The notes below the pieces were generated by a model. It saw nothing but the letters and a program-made list of their open reading frames with translations. It was not told where the DNA came from and made no database searches. DNA of 36,694 nt from JASGCK01 sp031430035 (lineage in GTDB: Bacteria; Pseudomonadota; Gammaproteobacteria; Burkholderiales; Burkholderiaceae_C): assembly GCA_031430035.1 (NCBI GenBank), contig JANPAS010000201.1, positions 1 to 36,694 of the forward strand. The letters are read 5' to 3'. A program made the translations under genes and the position numbers. Shown here piece by piece: positions 15,808 to 23,791 of this stretch; the stretch's first letter is position 1, and every line of letters starts with the position of its first letter.

Positions 15808-16647
15808 ATGAACATCCTTCGCAGACCAATACTAGCAAGCCTTGCAGGCTTATGTGCTCTGGGAGCCTTAGCCCTTATGGGTTGCGGGACAGCGCCCGTT
15901 TTAAATCTGGCAAAACCAGATCCCGCGATCGTTCAAGCACTAGCGCCCACAGGCACGCTACGGATTGGGGTTTATTTGGGTAGTCCTACCTCGATGGTGA
16001 TTGATCCGCAAACCAAAGAAAAAAAGGGCGTGGCGATTGGGCTGGGGACGGAATTAGCCAAGCAGCTAGGCGTGCCGTTTGAGCTAGTTGAGTACCCAAG
16101 ATTGGCGGAAATTTTGATCGCCATGAAAACGGATGCAGGCTCTGCAAAAGTCGACATCACGTTTACCAACGCCACGCCTGTGCGTGCCAAAGATGTAGAT
16201 TTCACAGCGCCACTCATCAATTTAGAACTAGGCTACCTTGTGCCGAGAGCATCGCCCATTCAAAACGTGAGTGATGTGGACAAAGCTGGCGTGCGCGTCG
16301 GCGTGGCGCAAGGCAGTAGCTCGCAGGCCGCGCTCGGCAAGGCTTTCAAGGCAGCGGCTCTATCGACTACACCTTCGCTCAAAGTGGCTGGCGAACAATT
16401 AGTGGCTGGAAAATTAGATGCTTTCGCTACTAATAAAGCGATCTTGTTTGAGCTTTTGGACAGCTTGCCTGCGGGTCAATTCCGCATTTTGGATGACCGC
16501 TGGGGATTAGAACACCTCGCCATTGCTATTCCCAAGGGGCGCGATTCGGCGGCAGAATTTATGAAATCTTTCGCAGAGCAAGCAGCCGCCAGCGGATTGG
16601 TTCAAAAAACGATCACACATTCAGGACTAAGAGGGACAGCAAAATGA
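15808..16647 (+). CDS. ABC-type substrate-binding lipoprotein (SBP family 3)
   Basis: A 279-residue extracytoplasmic solute receptor. It has a lipoprotein signal: an Arg-containing n-region, a hydrophobic stretch, and a lipobox LMGC at about residue 26. The mature part starts ALAPTGTLRIGVYLGSPTSM and matches SBP_bac_3 amino-acid/organic-acid receptors, with VDITFTNATPVRAKDVDFTAPL in the ligand-binding lobe. No permease or ATPase gene is in the window. Its stop overlaps the bug gene start as ATGA. The ligand may be an aromatic or dicarboxylic acid, judging by position only. Confidence 0.87.
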   Translation: MNILRRPILASLAGLCALGALALMGCGTAPVLNLAKPDPAIVQALAPTGTLRIGVYLGSPTSMVIDPQTKEKKGVAIGLGTELAKQLGVPFELVEYPRLAEILIAMKTDAGSAKVDITFTNATPVRAKDVDFTAPLINLELGYLVPRASPIQNVSDVDKAGVRVGVAQGSSSQAALGKAFKAAALSTTPSLKVAGEQLVAGKLDAFATNKAILFELLDSLPAGQFRILDDRWGLEHLAIAIPKGRDSAAEFMKSFAEQAAASGLVQKTITHSGLRGTAK

Positions 16648-17606
16648 AATCTTTTAAATTCATCATGACTATTTGCGCGGCTGTCATTGCACTATCAAGC
16701 GTAGCTCAAACCTATCCCGCCAAACCCGTCAAAGTCATGGTCGGCTATGCCGCTGGCGGCGCAGTCGATTTGATTGCACGCTCGGTCGGACAAAGCCTGC
16801 AGGCGCAAATGGGGCAAAACTTTATCGTTGAAAACAAAGCGGGCGCGGGTAGCAATATTGCGACCAAAGCCACCATTGATGCGCCCGCCGACGGCTATAC
16901 GCTGATGCTGGCCGCTAATGCCATTGCAGCCAATATGTCGCTCTACAAGCCCCAGCCATTTGATGCCGAGCGCGACTTGGTCGCCGTCTCATTGGTCGGA
17001 CGTGTGCCTGTGGTGATTGCAGCAAATGCCAACGCGCCCTACGCCAACATTCAAGCTTTGATTGCCGCAGCAAAAGGCAAGCCGAACACGATTGCCTACG
17101 GTAGCCCTGGCAATGGTGCAACGCCGCATTTGGCATTAGAGTTATTTACACGCGCCGCTGGTATTGATTTGCAGCATATCCCGTACCGAGGCGGCGGCCC
17201 TGCCATTACCGACGTGATTGGTGGACAGTTGCCACTTGTCGCCGTGAATGCTTTAGAAGCTGCTCCGCACGTGAAAAGCGGAAAACTAAAAGTGCTGGCG
17301 GTTTTGTCAAGCAATCGCTCTGCCGTTTTCCCCGATGTGCCAACGCTAGCTGAATCTGGCTTTGCGGGCTTTGAAGCTTCCGTTTGGTACGGCTTTGTAG
17401 CGCCTGCAGCAACACCCATGCCGATTGTGAACATGCTCCACGCCGAAGTACAAAAAGCTCTGCAAAGCAAAGCCGTGACTGACCGCATGACGGCAGTGGG
17501 CGGAGAAGTGTTGCCTGCGAGCCGCGACGTGTTTGTGGCGCTGATTAAATCTGAGCGCGCACGATACGAAAAATTGATTCGTGAAGCAAATATCAAACCC
17601 GATTAA
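16644..17606 (+). CDS. Bug-family tripartite tricarboxylate transporter receptor (TctC-like)
   Basis: A periplasmic receptor of 320 residues from the Bug family, much expanded in Burkholderiales. It has an N-terminal signal peptide ending near AQTYP. The mature start YPAKPVKVMVGYAAGGAVDL is the family signature, with ENKAGAGSNIATK, YGSPGNGATPHLALEL and IPYRGGGPAITDVIGGQL downstream. TctA and TctB membrane subunits are not adjacent. Its place between ligK and ligI suggests capture of an aromatic acid or a pathway intermediate, which is inference. A palindromic repeat directly follows the stop. Confidence 0.93.
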   Translation: MKSFKFIMTICAAVIALSSVAQTYPAKPVKVMVGYAAGGAVDLIARSVGQSLQAQMGQNFIVENKAGAGSNIATKATIDAPADGYTLMLAANAIAANMSLYKPQPFDAERDLVAVSLVGRVPVVIAANANAPYANIQALIAAAKGKPNTIAYGSPGNGATPHLALELFTRAAGIDLQHIPYRGGGPAITDVIGGQLPLVAVNALEAAPHVKSGKLKVLAVLSSNRSAVFPDVPTLAESGFAGFEASVWYGFVAPAATPMPIVNMLHAEVQKALQSKAVTDRMTAVGGEVLPASRDVFVALIKSERARYEKLIREANIKPD

Positions 17607-17645
17607 CCCCCTCACCCTAACCCTCTCCCACAGGGGGGAGAGGGG
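17607..17645. repeat. GC-rich palindromic repeat, intergenic copy
   Basis: The CCCCCTCACCCT prefix is followed by CCCTCTCCC (17621-17629) and GGGAGAGGG (17636-17644). The second copy, at 34483-34518, lies inside topB. The hairpin sits in the 66-base gap between the bug gene and ligI, with no T-run, so it is more likely a repeat that could stabilise or attenuate the mRNA than a true terminator. Confidence 0.8.
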
Positions 17646-17672
17646 ATAAAACATTCACAAGGAAATTCAAAA

Positions 17673-18599
17673 ATGAGTAAACCCACAACAGGAAATTTTG
17701 AAAAATCCGCAGGCTGGATGGACTGGTACACGGGTCCTGCCAAGCCGACATTCAAATTGCCAGCGGGCGCGGTGGACGCGCACTGCCACGTCTTTGGGCC
17801 GGGCGCTGAATTCCCTTATGCCGCAGAGCGCAAGTACACGCCTTGCGATGCATCTAAACAGCAGTTGTTTGCACTACGTGATCATCTTGGATTTGACAAA
17901 AACGTCATCGTGCAGGCCACGTGCCACGGCGCGGACAACAGTGCGATGGTCGATGCCCTCCTTGCCAGTAACGGCAAGGCACGCGGCATTGCGACAGTGA
18001 AGCGCTCGGTGACTGACGAGGAGATTCAAGCGTTGCACGATGCGGGTGTGCGCGGTGTTCGCTTTAATTTTGTGAAGCGTCTGGTGGACTCGACACCTCG
18101 CGATGAGCTGTTAGAGATTGCCACACGCATTAAAAAATGGAACTGGCAAGTCGTCATTTACTTTGAAGCTGTGGATTTGCCCGAGCTGTGGGATTTCTTT
18201 GCCTCTTTGCCGACCACGGTGGTGGTTGATCACATGGGCACGCCTAATGTGAGTCAATCTGCTGATGGCTCAGAGTTTGAGCTGTTCGTGAAATTTATGC
18301 GCGAGCACAAAAACGTTTGGAGCAAAGTGACGTGCCCTGAGCGCCTCTCTGTAAGCGGACCCGCTGCACTGAATGGTGAAAAAAATCCGTACTTAGATGT
18401 GATTCCGTTTGCCAAGCGCCTTGTCGATGAGTTCCCCGACCGTGTGATTTGGGGCACCGATTGGCCGCATCCCAACCTCAAGAAGCACATGCCAGACGAC
18501 GGCTTACTCGTTGACTTCATCCCACATATCGCGCCCACCAAAGAGCTACAACACAAGCTGTTGGTAGATAACCCTATGCGTCTCTACTGGAACGATTAA
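17673..18599 (+). CDS. ligI: 2-pyrone-4,6-dicarboxylate hydrolase
   Basis: LigI opens the lactone ring of 2-pyrone-4,6-dicarboxylate to 4-oxalomesaconate. The 308-residue amidohydrolase-superfamily protein has AVDAHCHVFGPG with the strand-1 His pair (His37, His39), IVQATCHGADN, GVRGVRFNFVKRL, VVDHMGTPN, and the strand-8 Asp263 in IWGTDWPHPNLKKH. The ligI (cog3618) enzymes usually act without a bound metal. A ribosome binding site AAGGAA precedes the ATG. The pirin gene starts at the base following its stop. Confidence 0.95.
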   Translation: MSKPTTGNFEKSAGWMDWYTGPAKPTFKLPAGAVDAHCHVFGPGAEFPYAAERKYTPCDASKQQLFALRDHLGFDKNVIVQATCHGADNSAMVDALLASNGKARGIATVKRSVTDEEIQALHDAGVRGVRFNFVKRLVDSTPRDELLEIATRIKKWNWQVVIYFEAVDLPELWDFFASLPTTVVVDHMGTPNVSQSADGSEFELFVKFMREHKNVWSKVTCPERLSVSGPAALNGEKNPYLDVIPFAKRLVDEFPDRVIWGTDWPHPNLKKHMPDDGLLVDFIPHIAPTKELQHKLLVDNPMRLYWND

Positions 18600-19505
18600 A
18601 TGACCGCTAAATCCATCATCCGCATAGACAACGCACCGCCTCGCCACTGGGTCGGTGACGGCTTTCACGTGCACGGCATGTTTAGTTACAACCAAGATGC
18701 CGAACTGTACAGCCCGTTTTTAATGCTCGACTATGGCGCGCCGTACCTTTGCGAGCCGCGTGATGTGGCAAATGGCGCAACCCCGCGCGGCGTGGGCTCG
18801 CACCCGCACCGCGGCTTTGAGACGGTAACGATTGCTTACAGCGGCGAAGTCGCGCACCGCGATTCGTCGGGTGGCGGCGGCATTATTGGCGAAGGCGATG
18901 TGCAGTGGATGACCGCTGGTAGCGGCCTCGTACACGACGAGTTCCACTCCCCTGCGTTTAGCCAAGCAGGTGGCACGATGCACATGGTGCAGTTGTGGGT
19001 GAACTTGCCCGCCAAAGACAAAATGACAAAGCCTGGCTATCAAGCGATTACACAAGCAGATATCCCAGAGGCCTTGCTAGATGGCGCTTCTGTGAGGGTC
19101 ATCGCTGGAAGCCTTACTGGTCATGGCTTACAGGCCGATTCTATTGCGACGGGCGCAGCTACAACATTCACACCCATGAATGTGTGGGATGTTCGGATTG
19201 AAGCAGGAAAAACGATCGCACTTTCGCAGCCTGAAGGCTGGACAACGCTGCTCTTGGTGCAAAGCGGATCAGTCACGGTTAATGGGGGCAAAACAGCTGG
19301 CGCGGCGCAGCTAGTGGTGCTGAGTCGAACGGGCACTGAAGTGTCGATTACCGCCGCGCAAGATACGCAATTGCTGCTCTTGGCAGGTGAGCCCATCAAT
19401 GAACCCGTGTTTGGCCACGGCCCGTTTGTGATGAATACACGCAGCGAAATCGTGCAAGCGATTGATGATTTCAACGCAGGCAAGTTTGGCGTGATTACCG
19501 AATAA
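18600..19505 (+). CDS. Pirin family protein
   Basis: A 301-residue bicupin of the pirin family. The metal-binding motif of the N-terminal cupin is intact: GSHPHRGFETVT with two His, plus SGLVHDEFHS with a His and Glu/His ligands. Some pirins, such as YhhW, show quercetin 2,3-dioxygenase activity, while others are regulators. The gene starts immediately after ligI and lies before ligA, so it belongs to the lig transcript. It is not a recognised step of the 4,5-cleavage pathway; it may act on an aromatic precursor or a by-product. Confidence 0.92.
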   Translation: MTAKSIIRIDNAPPRHWVGDGFHVHGMFSYNQDAELYSPFLMLDYGAPYLCEPRDVANGATPRGVGSHPHRGFETVTIAYSGEVAHRDSSGGGGIIGEGDVQWMTAGSGLVHDEFHSPAFSQAGGTMHMVQLWVNLPAKDKMTKPGYQAITQADIPEALLDGASVRVIAGSLTGHGLQADSIATGAATTFTPMNVWDVRIEAGKTIALSQPEGWTTLLLVQSGSVTVNGGKTAGAAQLVVLSRTGTEVSITAAQDTQLLLLAGEPINEPVFGHGPFVMNTRSEIVQAIDDFNAGKFGVITE

Positions 19506-19527
19506 ATTTGAAAAAGAAGTAAAAACT

Positions 19528-19971
19528 ATGTCCCTAGAAAAACCCTACACCAACATCCCTGGCACGACCATCTTCGATATGGATCAATCGCGCGAGGGTT
19601 ATCACCTCAACCAGTTTTGTATGTCGCTTATGACTGCGCCAAATCGTGCGCGTTTTCTAGCCGACCAACGCGCTTATGTTGACGAGTGGCCAATGACCGA
19701 AGACCAAAAGCTAGCCGTGCTGGCTGCGGATTTAAACCGCTGCATTGCGCTGGGCGGCAACATCTACTTCCTCGCAAAACTAGGCGCAACACATGGCAAA
19801 AGCTTTCAGCAAATGGCAGGTTCAATGACTGGCCGAACCGAAATTGAATACCGCGACATGATGATTGCCGGTGGCCGCTCGGTCGAAGGCAACCGTGTGA
19901 TTGGCGAGAGCGGCGACGCGCAAGCGAATCGGCAGCCGCAGGGGCACGGCACAGGCAAACTTTTAGATTGA
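19528..19971 (+). CDS. ligA: Protocatechuate 4,5-dioxygenase, alpha subunit
   Basis: The small subunit of the extradiol dioxygenase that opens protocatechuate between C4 and C5. The protein has 147 residues. It shows IPGTTIFDMDQSREGYHLNQ near the N-terminus, NRARFLADQRAYVDEW, and LALGG-like IALGGNIYFLAKLGATHG. It caps the active site of the beta subunit, which follows 26 bases later. Equivalent names are pmdA and proCA subunits. Confidence 0.95.
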   Translation: MSLEKPYTNIPGTTIFDMDQSREGYHLNQFCMSLMTAPNRARFLADQRAYVDEWPMTEDQKLAVLAADLNRCIALGGNIYFLAKLGATHGKSFQQMAGSMTGRTEIEYRDMMIAGGRSVEGNRVIGESGDAQANRQPQGHGTGKLLD

Positions 19972-19997
19972 TAGAAAAAAGAATTAGGAAAATTCAC

Positions 19998-20900
19998 ATG
20001 GCAAAAATTACCGCATCCGTTTTTACCTCGCACGTCCCCGCCATTGGCGCGGCAATGGACCTCGGCAAATCGCACGAGCCTTATTGGGCACCTCTATTTA
20101 AGGGCTATGAAAAATCCAAAGAATGGATGAAGGCGAACAAGCCTGACGTCATTATTTTGGTTTTTAACGATCACGCCACTGCGTTTGATTTGTCGATGAT
20201 TCCGACCTTCGCCATCGGCTGCGCGGACTCGTACACGCCTGCCGATGAAGGCTGGGGGCCGCGTCCCGTGCCACGTGTACAGGGACATGCGGCGCTGTCG
20301 GCACACATTGCGCAATCGGTGATTCAACAAGATTTCGATCTGACCATCGTCAACCATATGGATGTTGATCATGGCCTCACCGTGCCGCTGTCCTTAATGT
20401 GCGGCGAGCAGCACCCAGAGACGGGCGCATGGCCTTGCCCCGTGATTCCGTTTGCGGTGAACGTAGTTCAGTATCCCGTGCCATCGGGCCAGCGTTGCTT
20501 GAATTTAGGCAAAGCGATTCGCCGCGCGGTTGAGAGTTACGAAGATGCTTCAGGCAAAGAACTCAATGTGCAAATTTGGGGCACAGGCGGCATGAGCCAC
20601 CAACTGCAAGGCCCGCGTGCGGGACTCATTAATTTGGACTGGGACAAAGCGTTTGTGGAGCGCATGGTCAAAGACCCCGCAGACCTTGCCAAGATGCCAC
20701 ACATCGACTACATCCGCGAGGCGGGATCTGAGGGCATCGAGCTGGTGATGTGGTTGATTGCACGTGGTGCGATGTCAGATTTGCGTGACTCGGCACAAGG
20801 TGAGGCCACTCGCGGTGCGGCTCCCAAAGAGATTCACCGCTTTCATCATGTGCCCGCGAGCAACACCAGCGTGGGACATTTAATTTTAGAGAATTCGTAA
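19998..20900 (+). CDS. ligB: Protocatechuate 4,5-dioxygenase, beta (catalytic) subunit
   Basis: The Fe(II)-binding catalytic subunit, 300 residues from the ATG at 19998. That start has a good AGGAA ribosome binding site and gives the family N-terminus MAKITASVFTSHVPAIG; a longer frame from 19968 adds ten residues unlike the family. Likely iron ligands are His12, His59 (FNDHATAFD) and Glu241 (YIREAGSEGIE). His201 in GTGGMSHQLQG matches the catalytic base. The product is 4-carboxy-2-hydroxymuconate-6-semialdehyde, substrate of the next gene. It belongs to the type II extradiol dioxygenases. Confidence 0.96.
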   Translation: MAKITASVFTSHVPAIGAAMDLGKSHEPYWAPLFKGYEKSKEWMKANKPDVIILVFNDHATAFDLSMIPTFAIGCADSYTPADEGWGPRPVPRVQGHAALSAHIAQSVIQQDFDLTIVNHMDVDHGLTVPLSLMCGEQHPETGAWPCPVIPFAVNVVQYPVPSGQRCLNLGKAIRRAVESYEDASGKELNVQIWGTGGMSHQLQGPRAGLINLDWDKAFVERMVKDPADLAKMPHIDYIREAGSEGIELVMWLIARGAMSDLRDSAQGEATRGAAPKEIHRFHHVPASNTSVGHLILENS

Positions 20901-20921
20901 ATTAACAATCAGGAAATCACC

Positions 20922-21878
20922 ATGAGCAAAACAATCAAAGTCGCCCTTGCTGGTGCAGGTGCATTTGGCATCAAGCATTTAGATGGCATCAAAAATATCG
21001 ACGGCGTGGAAGTGGTCTCGCTCATTAGCCGTGACTTAGAAAAAACCAAAGAAGTCGCGGATAAATACGGGATCAAACACATCACGACCGATTTGAATGA
21101 GTCCCTCGCGCGGAGTGAAGTCGATGCCGTGATTTTGTGTACCCCCACGCAAATGCACGCCGATCAAACCACAGCGTGTTTGAAGGCTGGTAAGCATGTG
21201 CAAGTCGAGATTCCGCTGTGCGATATTTACGCCGAAGGTCAAGCGGTAGCAGCACTCGCTAAGAGCAGCGGCTTAGTCGCGATGTGTGGCCACACACGCC
21301 GCTTTAATCCAAGCCATCAGTACGTGCATAACAAAATTAAGACGGGCGAATTCAACATCCAGCAAATGGATGTGCAAACGTATTTCTTTCGCCGCACCAA
21401 CATGAACGCCCTTGGCCAAGCGCGTAGCTGGACGGATCATCTCTTGTGGCATCACGCTGCGCACACGGTGGATTTGTTTGCGTACCAAGCGGGCAGCCCG
21501 ATCGTTAAAGCCAACGCCGTGCAAGGCCCGATTCAACCTGCGCTAGGCATTGCTATGGACATGAGCATCCAACTGCAAGCGGCTAACGGCGCGATCTGTA
21601 CGCTCTCGCTGTCGTTCAATAACGATGGCCCGCTGGGCACTTACTTCCGTTACATCGGCGATACAGCCACTTACCTTGCGCGTTACGATGATTTATTTAC
21701 GGGCAAAGAAGAGCAGATTGATGTGAGCAAGGTTGCAGTGTCGATGAACGGCATCGAACTACAAGACCGAGAGTTCTTTAGCGCCATTAAAGAGGGTCGT
21801 GAACCCAATAGCAGCGTGGCTTCGGTGCTCGATTGCTACCGTGTGCTGCATGATTTGGAAATCCAACTAGGGACGTAA
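20922..21878 (+). CDS. ligC: 4-carboxy-2-hydroxymuconate-6-semialdehyde dehydrogenase
   Basis: LigC oxidises the ring-cleavage product with NAD(P)+ to 2-pyrone-4,6-dicarboxylate. The 318-residue protein has the GFO/IDH/MocA fold. The nucleotide-binding loop is ALAGAGAFGIKHL, followed by ILCTPTQMHADQT. HVQVEIPLCD takes the place of the usual EKP segment, as in this subfamily. Downstream lie CGHTRRFNPSHQY and HHAAHTVDLFAYQ with the active-site His. The ribosome binding site is AGGAA. soxX begins 23 bases after its stop on the same strand, which suggests co-transcription. Confidence 0.94.
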   Translation: MSKTIKVALAGAGAFGIKHLDGIKNIDGVEVVSLISRDLEKTKEVADKYGIKHITTDLNESLARSEVDAVILCTPTQMHADQTTACLKAGKHVQVEIPLCDIYAEGQAVAALAKSSGLVAMCGHTRRFNPSHQYVHNKIKTGEFNIQQMDVQTYFFRRTNMNALGQARSWTDHLLWHHAAHTVDLFAYQAGSPIVKANAVQGPIQPALGIAMDMSIQLQAANGAICTLSLSFNNDGPLGTYFRYIGDTATYLARYDDLFTGKEEQIDVSKVAVSMNGIELQDREFFSAIKEGREPNSSVASVLDCYRVLHDLEIQLGT

Positions 21879-21901
21879 TTGCCTGAATAAAAGCCCAAGC
21901 C

Positions 21902-22282
21902 ATGCGTCGCAATCTCATGTTTACCCTGACGGTATCAGCAGCTATTGCGATTGGGGTTGATGCAAATGCGCAATTAGCAGAGTCCGGCTTTCGCGTCATG
22001 CTCGATCAACGCGGCGGTAATTGCGCCGCCTGCCACTCCATCCCTGATGCAGCAGGGAAAAAATCTGGTATTCAAAGCACGTTTGCTCCTCCGCTAGATG
22101 GCGTGGGCAGCCGCTACAGCAAAGCACAGCTCACGCAGTGGGTAGTGGATGCACGGGTCATCAAACCAAGTACCTTGATGCCGCCCTTTGGCGTGGACTT
22201 CAACACGCCCAATGCCAAGGGGCGACTACTCACTGACGCGCAGATTGCAGATGTGGTTGCGGCGCTAGAGTTGCTGCGCTAG
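21902..22282 (+). CDS. soxX: SoxX-like monoheme cytochrome c
   Basis: A 126-residue secreted c-type cytochrome resembling SoxX, the small subunit of the SoxAX complex that couples thiosulfate oxidatively to SoxYZ. The signal peptide ends at ANA (about residue 23). One heme site CAACH lies at residues 41-45 and the distal ligand is probably Met93 in STLMPPFG. The FAPPLDGVGSRY segment also fits SoxX. Its stop is ten bases before the soxY start. Gene order X-Y-Z-A is the usual sox order. Confidence 0.85.
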   Translation: MRRNLMFTLTVSAAIAIGVDANAQLAESGFRVMLDQRGGNCAACHSIPDAAGKKSGIQSTFAPPLDGVGSRYSKAQLTQWVVDARVIKPSTLMPPFGVDFNTPNAKGRLLTDAQIADVVAALELLR

Positions 22283-22291
22283 GATGTGCCC

Positions 22292-22660
22292 ATGACCACG
22301 CCAGAGCTTGAACGACTATTTCAATCTGCACGCTATACCGCCAACACTGCGGCCGTTTTTGCGCGTTTGGAGTTAGAGTCCTTGGTCGATACGGGTACAG
22401 CAGTACCCATAGGCGTTGCCCTGCAAGCGCCGCCCAGCATGGCTTTTAAGACGTTTGAGATCTACGCACCAGACAATCCCGTGTCGCGGGTCATTCAGCT
22501 GCATCTGGGCGAGCCTCAGTCCAGCTATCGCTTTGAAGTGCGGATTCGGTTAGGCGCAAGTCAAGACGTTTGGCTAGTCGCAACGCTGCAAGACGGCCGC
22601 GTGATGGGGATGTCTGCACCAACCGTCATTACATCATCTGCCTGCTTTGACGCAAGCTAA
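22292..22660 (+). CDS. soxY: SoxY-like carrier protein, unusual: no export signal, altered swing arm
   Basis: Position between soxX and soxZ and the strand pattern identify a SoxY-like sulfur carrier of 122 residues. The ATG at 22292 has AGGA seven bases upstream; a GTG at 22286 is less likely. Two features are odd. There is no Tat signal peptide, which SoxY normally carries for both itself and SoxZ. The C-terminus ends SSACFDAS instead of the canonical GGCGG, so only the Cys (residue 118) remains and the flexible glycines are gone. A normal export route is therefore not visible. Whether Cys118 still carries sulfur is unknown. Sequence similarity to true SoxY is moderate by eye. Confidence 0.65.
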   Translation: MTTPELERLFQSARYTANTAAVFARLELESLVDTGTAVPIGVALQAPPSMAFKTFEIYAPDNPVSRVIQLHLGEPQSSYRFEVRIRLGASQDVWLVATLQDGRVMGMSAPTVITSSACFDAS

Positions 22661-22678
22661 GCCAATAAAAACTCGATC

Positions 22679-23038
22679 ATGGCAACGATACCGATGCGAC
22701 TGACCATCAAAGGCGACATTAAAACGGCGCGGATCGTGCAAGGCGTTTTGGCAATTGGGCACAGCATGGAGTCAGGCTTTCGCACGCTAGATTCGGGGGC
22801 GCGCGTGCCCAAAAACGTAATCGAAAAAATTACTGTACGCCTTGGTAACCAGTTGTTATTCGAGATGAATTCTGGCATTGGCGTTTCGGCGCATCCCTAC
22901 ATGGTGTTCCCGATAGCACTCTCAGAGGCCATACGGGATAAGGCTTCCCAAGGCTCTATGCGCTTGGTTGCAATGTGGGTCGATGACAAAGGCGAACGCG
23001 GAGAGCTCAGTCGTGATCTGGCACTTGAGCTGCGTTAA
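22679..23038 (+). CDS. soxZ: SoxZ-like protein
   Basis: A 119-residue protein with the immunoglobulin-like SoxZ pattern: MRLTIKGDIKTARIVQGVLAIGHSMESG corresponds to the usual start with HPMETG, then NVIEKITVRLGNQLLF, GVSAHPYMVFP, and final MWVDDKGERGE. SoxZ has no signal of its own and normally travels with SoxY, which here also lacks one. The end overlaps the soxA gene start by about 26 bases. The identification is good from the pattern plus gene order. Confidence 0.78.
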   Translation: MATIPMRLTIKGDIKTARIVQGVLAIGHSMESGFRTLDSGARVPKNVIEKITVRLGNQLLFEMNSGIGVSAHPYMVFPIALSEAIRDKASQGSMRLVAMWVDDKGERGELSRDLALELR

Positions 23039-23771
23039 GGCAGCGGCTAAATGCCTCGCAGGCCTTGGCCTATATGGCTTAGCGCTATGCAGTTTGGCAC
23101 AAACAAGCACGCCAATGGATGCCAGAGTTAGCGGCAATACCTTTCTCTCCAAGCAATTACAGGATTTGCAAAACGATCCAGACAAGCATCCAGCCCAGCT
23201 ATGGATTGAGCGCGGTGGGCAACTGTGGCAGGCTAATTGCGCAAGCTGTCACGGCGATATGGCTGGCTTGAAATCAAAGGTTGCCACTTTCCCAAAGCTC
23301 AATGCAGACAAACAACTTGTTAATTTAGAGGATTACGTCAGCAAGCACATAAAAACCATACTGACGGCAGATGACGTTTTGGCACTCAGTGCTTCACTAC
23401 ATCAAGCTGCAAAGGGTGAGCGAATCAACACAGCCGCGATAGAGCCCCATTTCAGCAATGGTCAGACTTTATGGAGCGCACGTATCGGACGCATCAACCT
23501 AGCTTGCGTGCACTGCCACGATGCGCAAGCTGGACGTGTTGGCGCCAACATGCGCGCCGAGGTGATTAGTCAAGCGCAGCCCACGGGCTTCCCGATTTAC
23601 CGTATGTCGTGGCAAAGTTTGGGCTCACTAGAGCGTCGTCTTCGCGCCTGCTACTCGGGCGTGCAAGCACCGCTTCCGCCTTTAGGAAGCCCCGAATTAC
23701 GCGACCTAGAGCTTTTTTTAAAAGTGCGTGCCAATGGCATGACAATGGATGGTCCGTCTATCAGAAGATAA
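23013..23771 (+). CDS. soxA: SoxA-like diheme cytochrome c
   Basis: The large SoxAX subunit, 252 residues. The GTG at 23013, with GGAG nine bases upstream, yields a signal peptide ending near CSLAQ; a TTG at 23025 is possible. The two heme sites are CASCH at residues 76-80 and CVHCH at 165-169. ISQAQPTGFPIYRMSWQSLG and Cys213 in RLRACYSGVQA match the active-site Cys that ligates heme and takes part in S-S bond formation; the final RANGMTMDGPSIRR is also typical. soxB, normally next in the order, is missing; a FrnE-like gene follows. Confidence 0.88.
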   Translation: MIWHLSCVKAAAKCLAGLGLYGLALCSLAQTSTPMDARVSGNTFLSKQLQDLQNDPDKHPAQLWIERGGQLWQANCASCHGDMAGLKSKVATFPKLNADKQLVNLEDYVSKHIKTILTADDVLALSASLHQAAKGERINTAAIEPHFSNGQTLWSARIGRINLACVHCHDAQAGRVGANMRAEVISQAQPTGFPIYRMSWQSLGSLERRLRACYSGVQAPLPPLGSPELRDLELFLKVRANGMTMDGPSIRR

Positions 23772-23791
23772 ATATTCGTGAAAGAAAAATT

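Noticed and set aside
17346..17654. Minus-strand frame opening with LSPLWERVRVRG opposite the bug gene end
   Set aside because: It is the translation of the palindromic repeat plus the antisense of the bug gene; no family pattern or ribosome binding site.
19968..19997. Ten-residue N-terminal extension of ligB
   Set aside because: The ATG at 19998 has a good ribosome binding site and gives the conserved family start.
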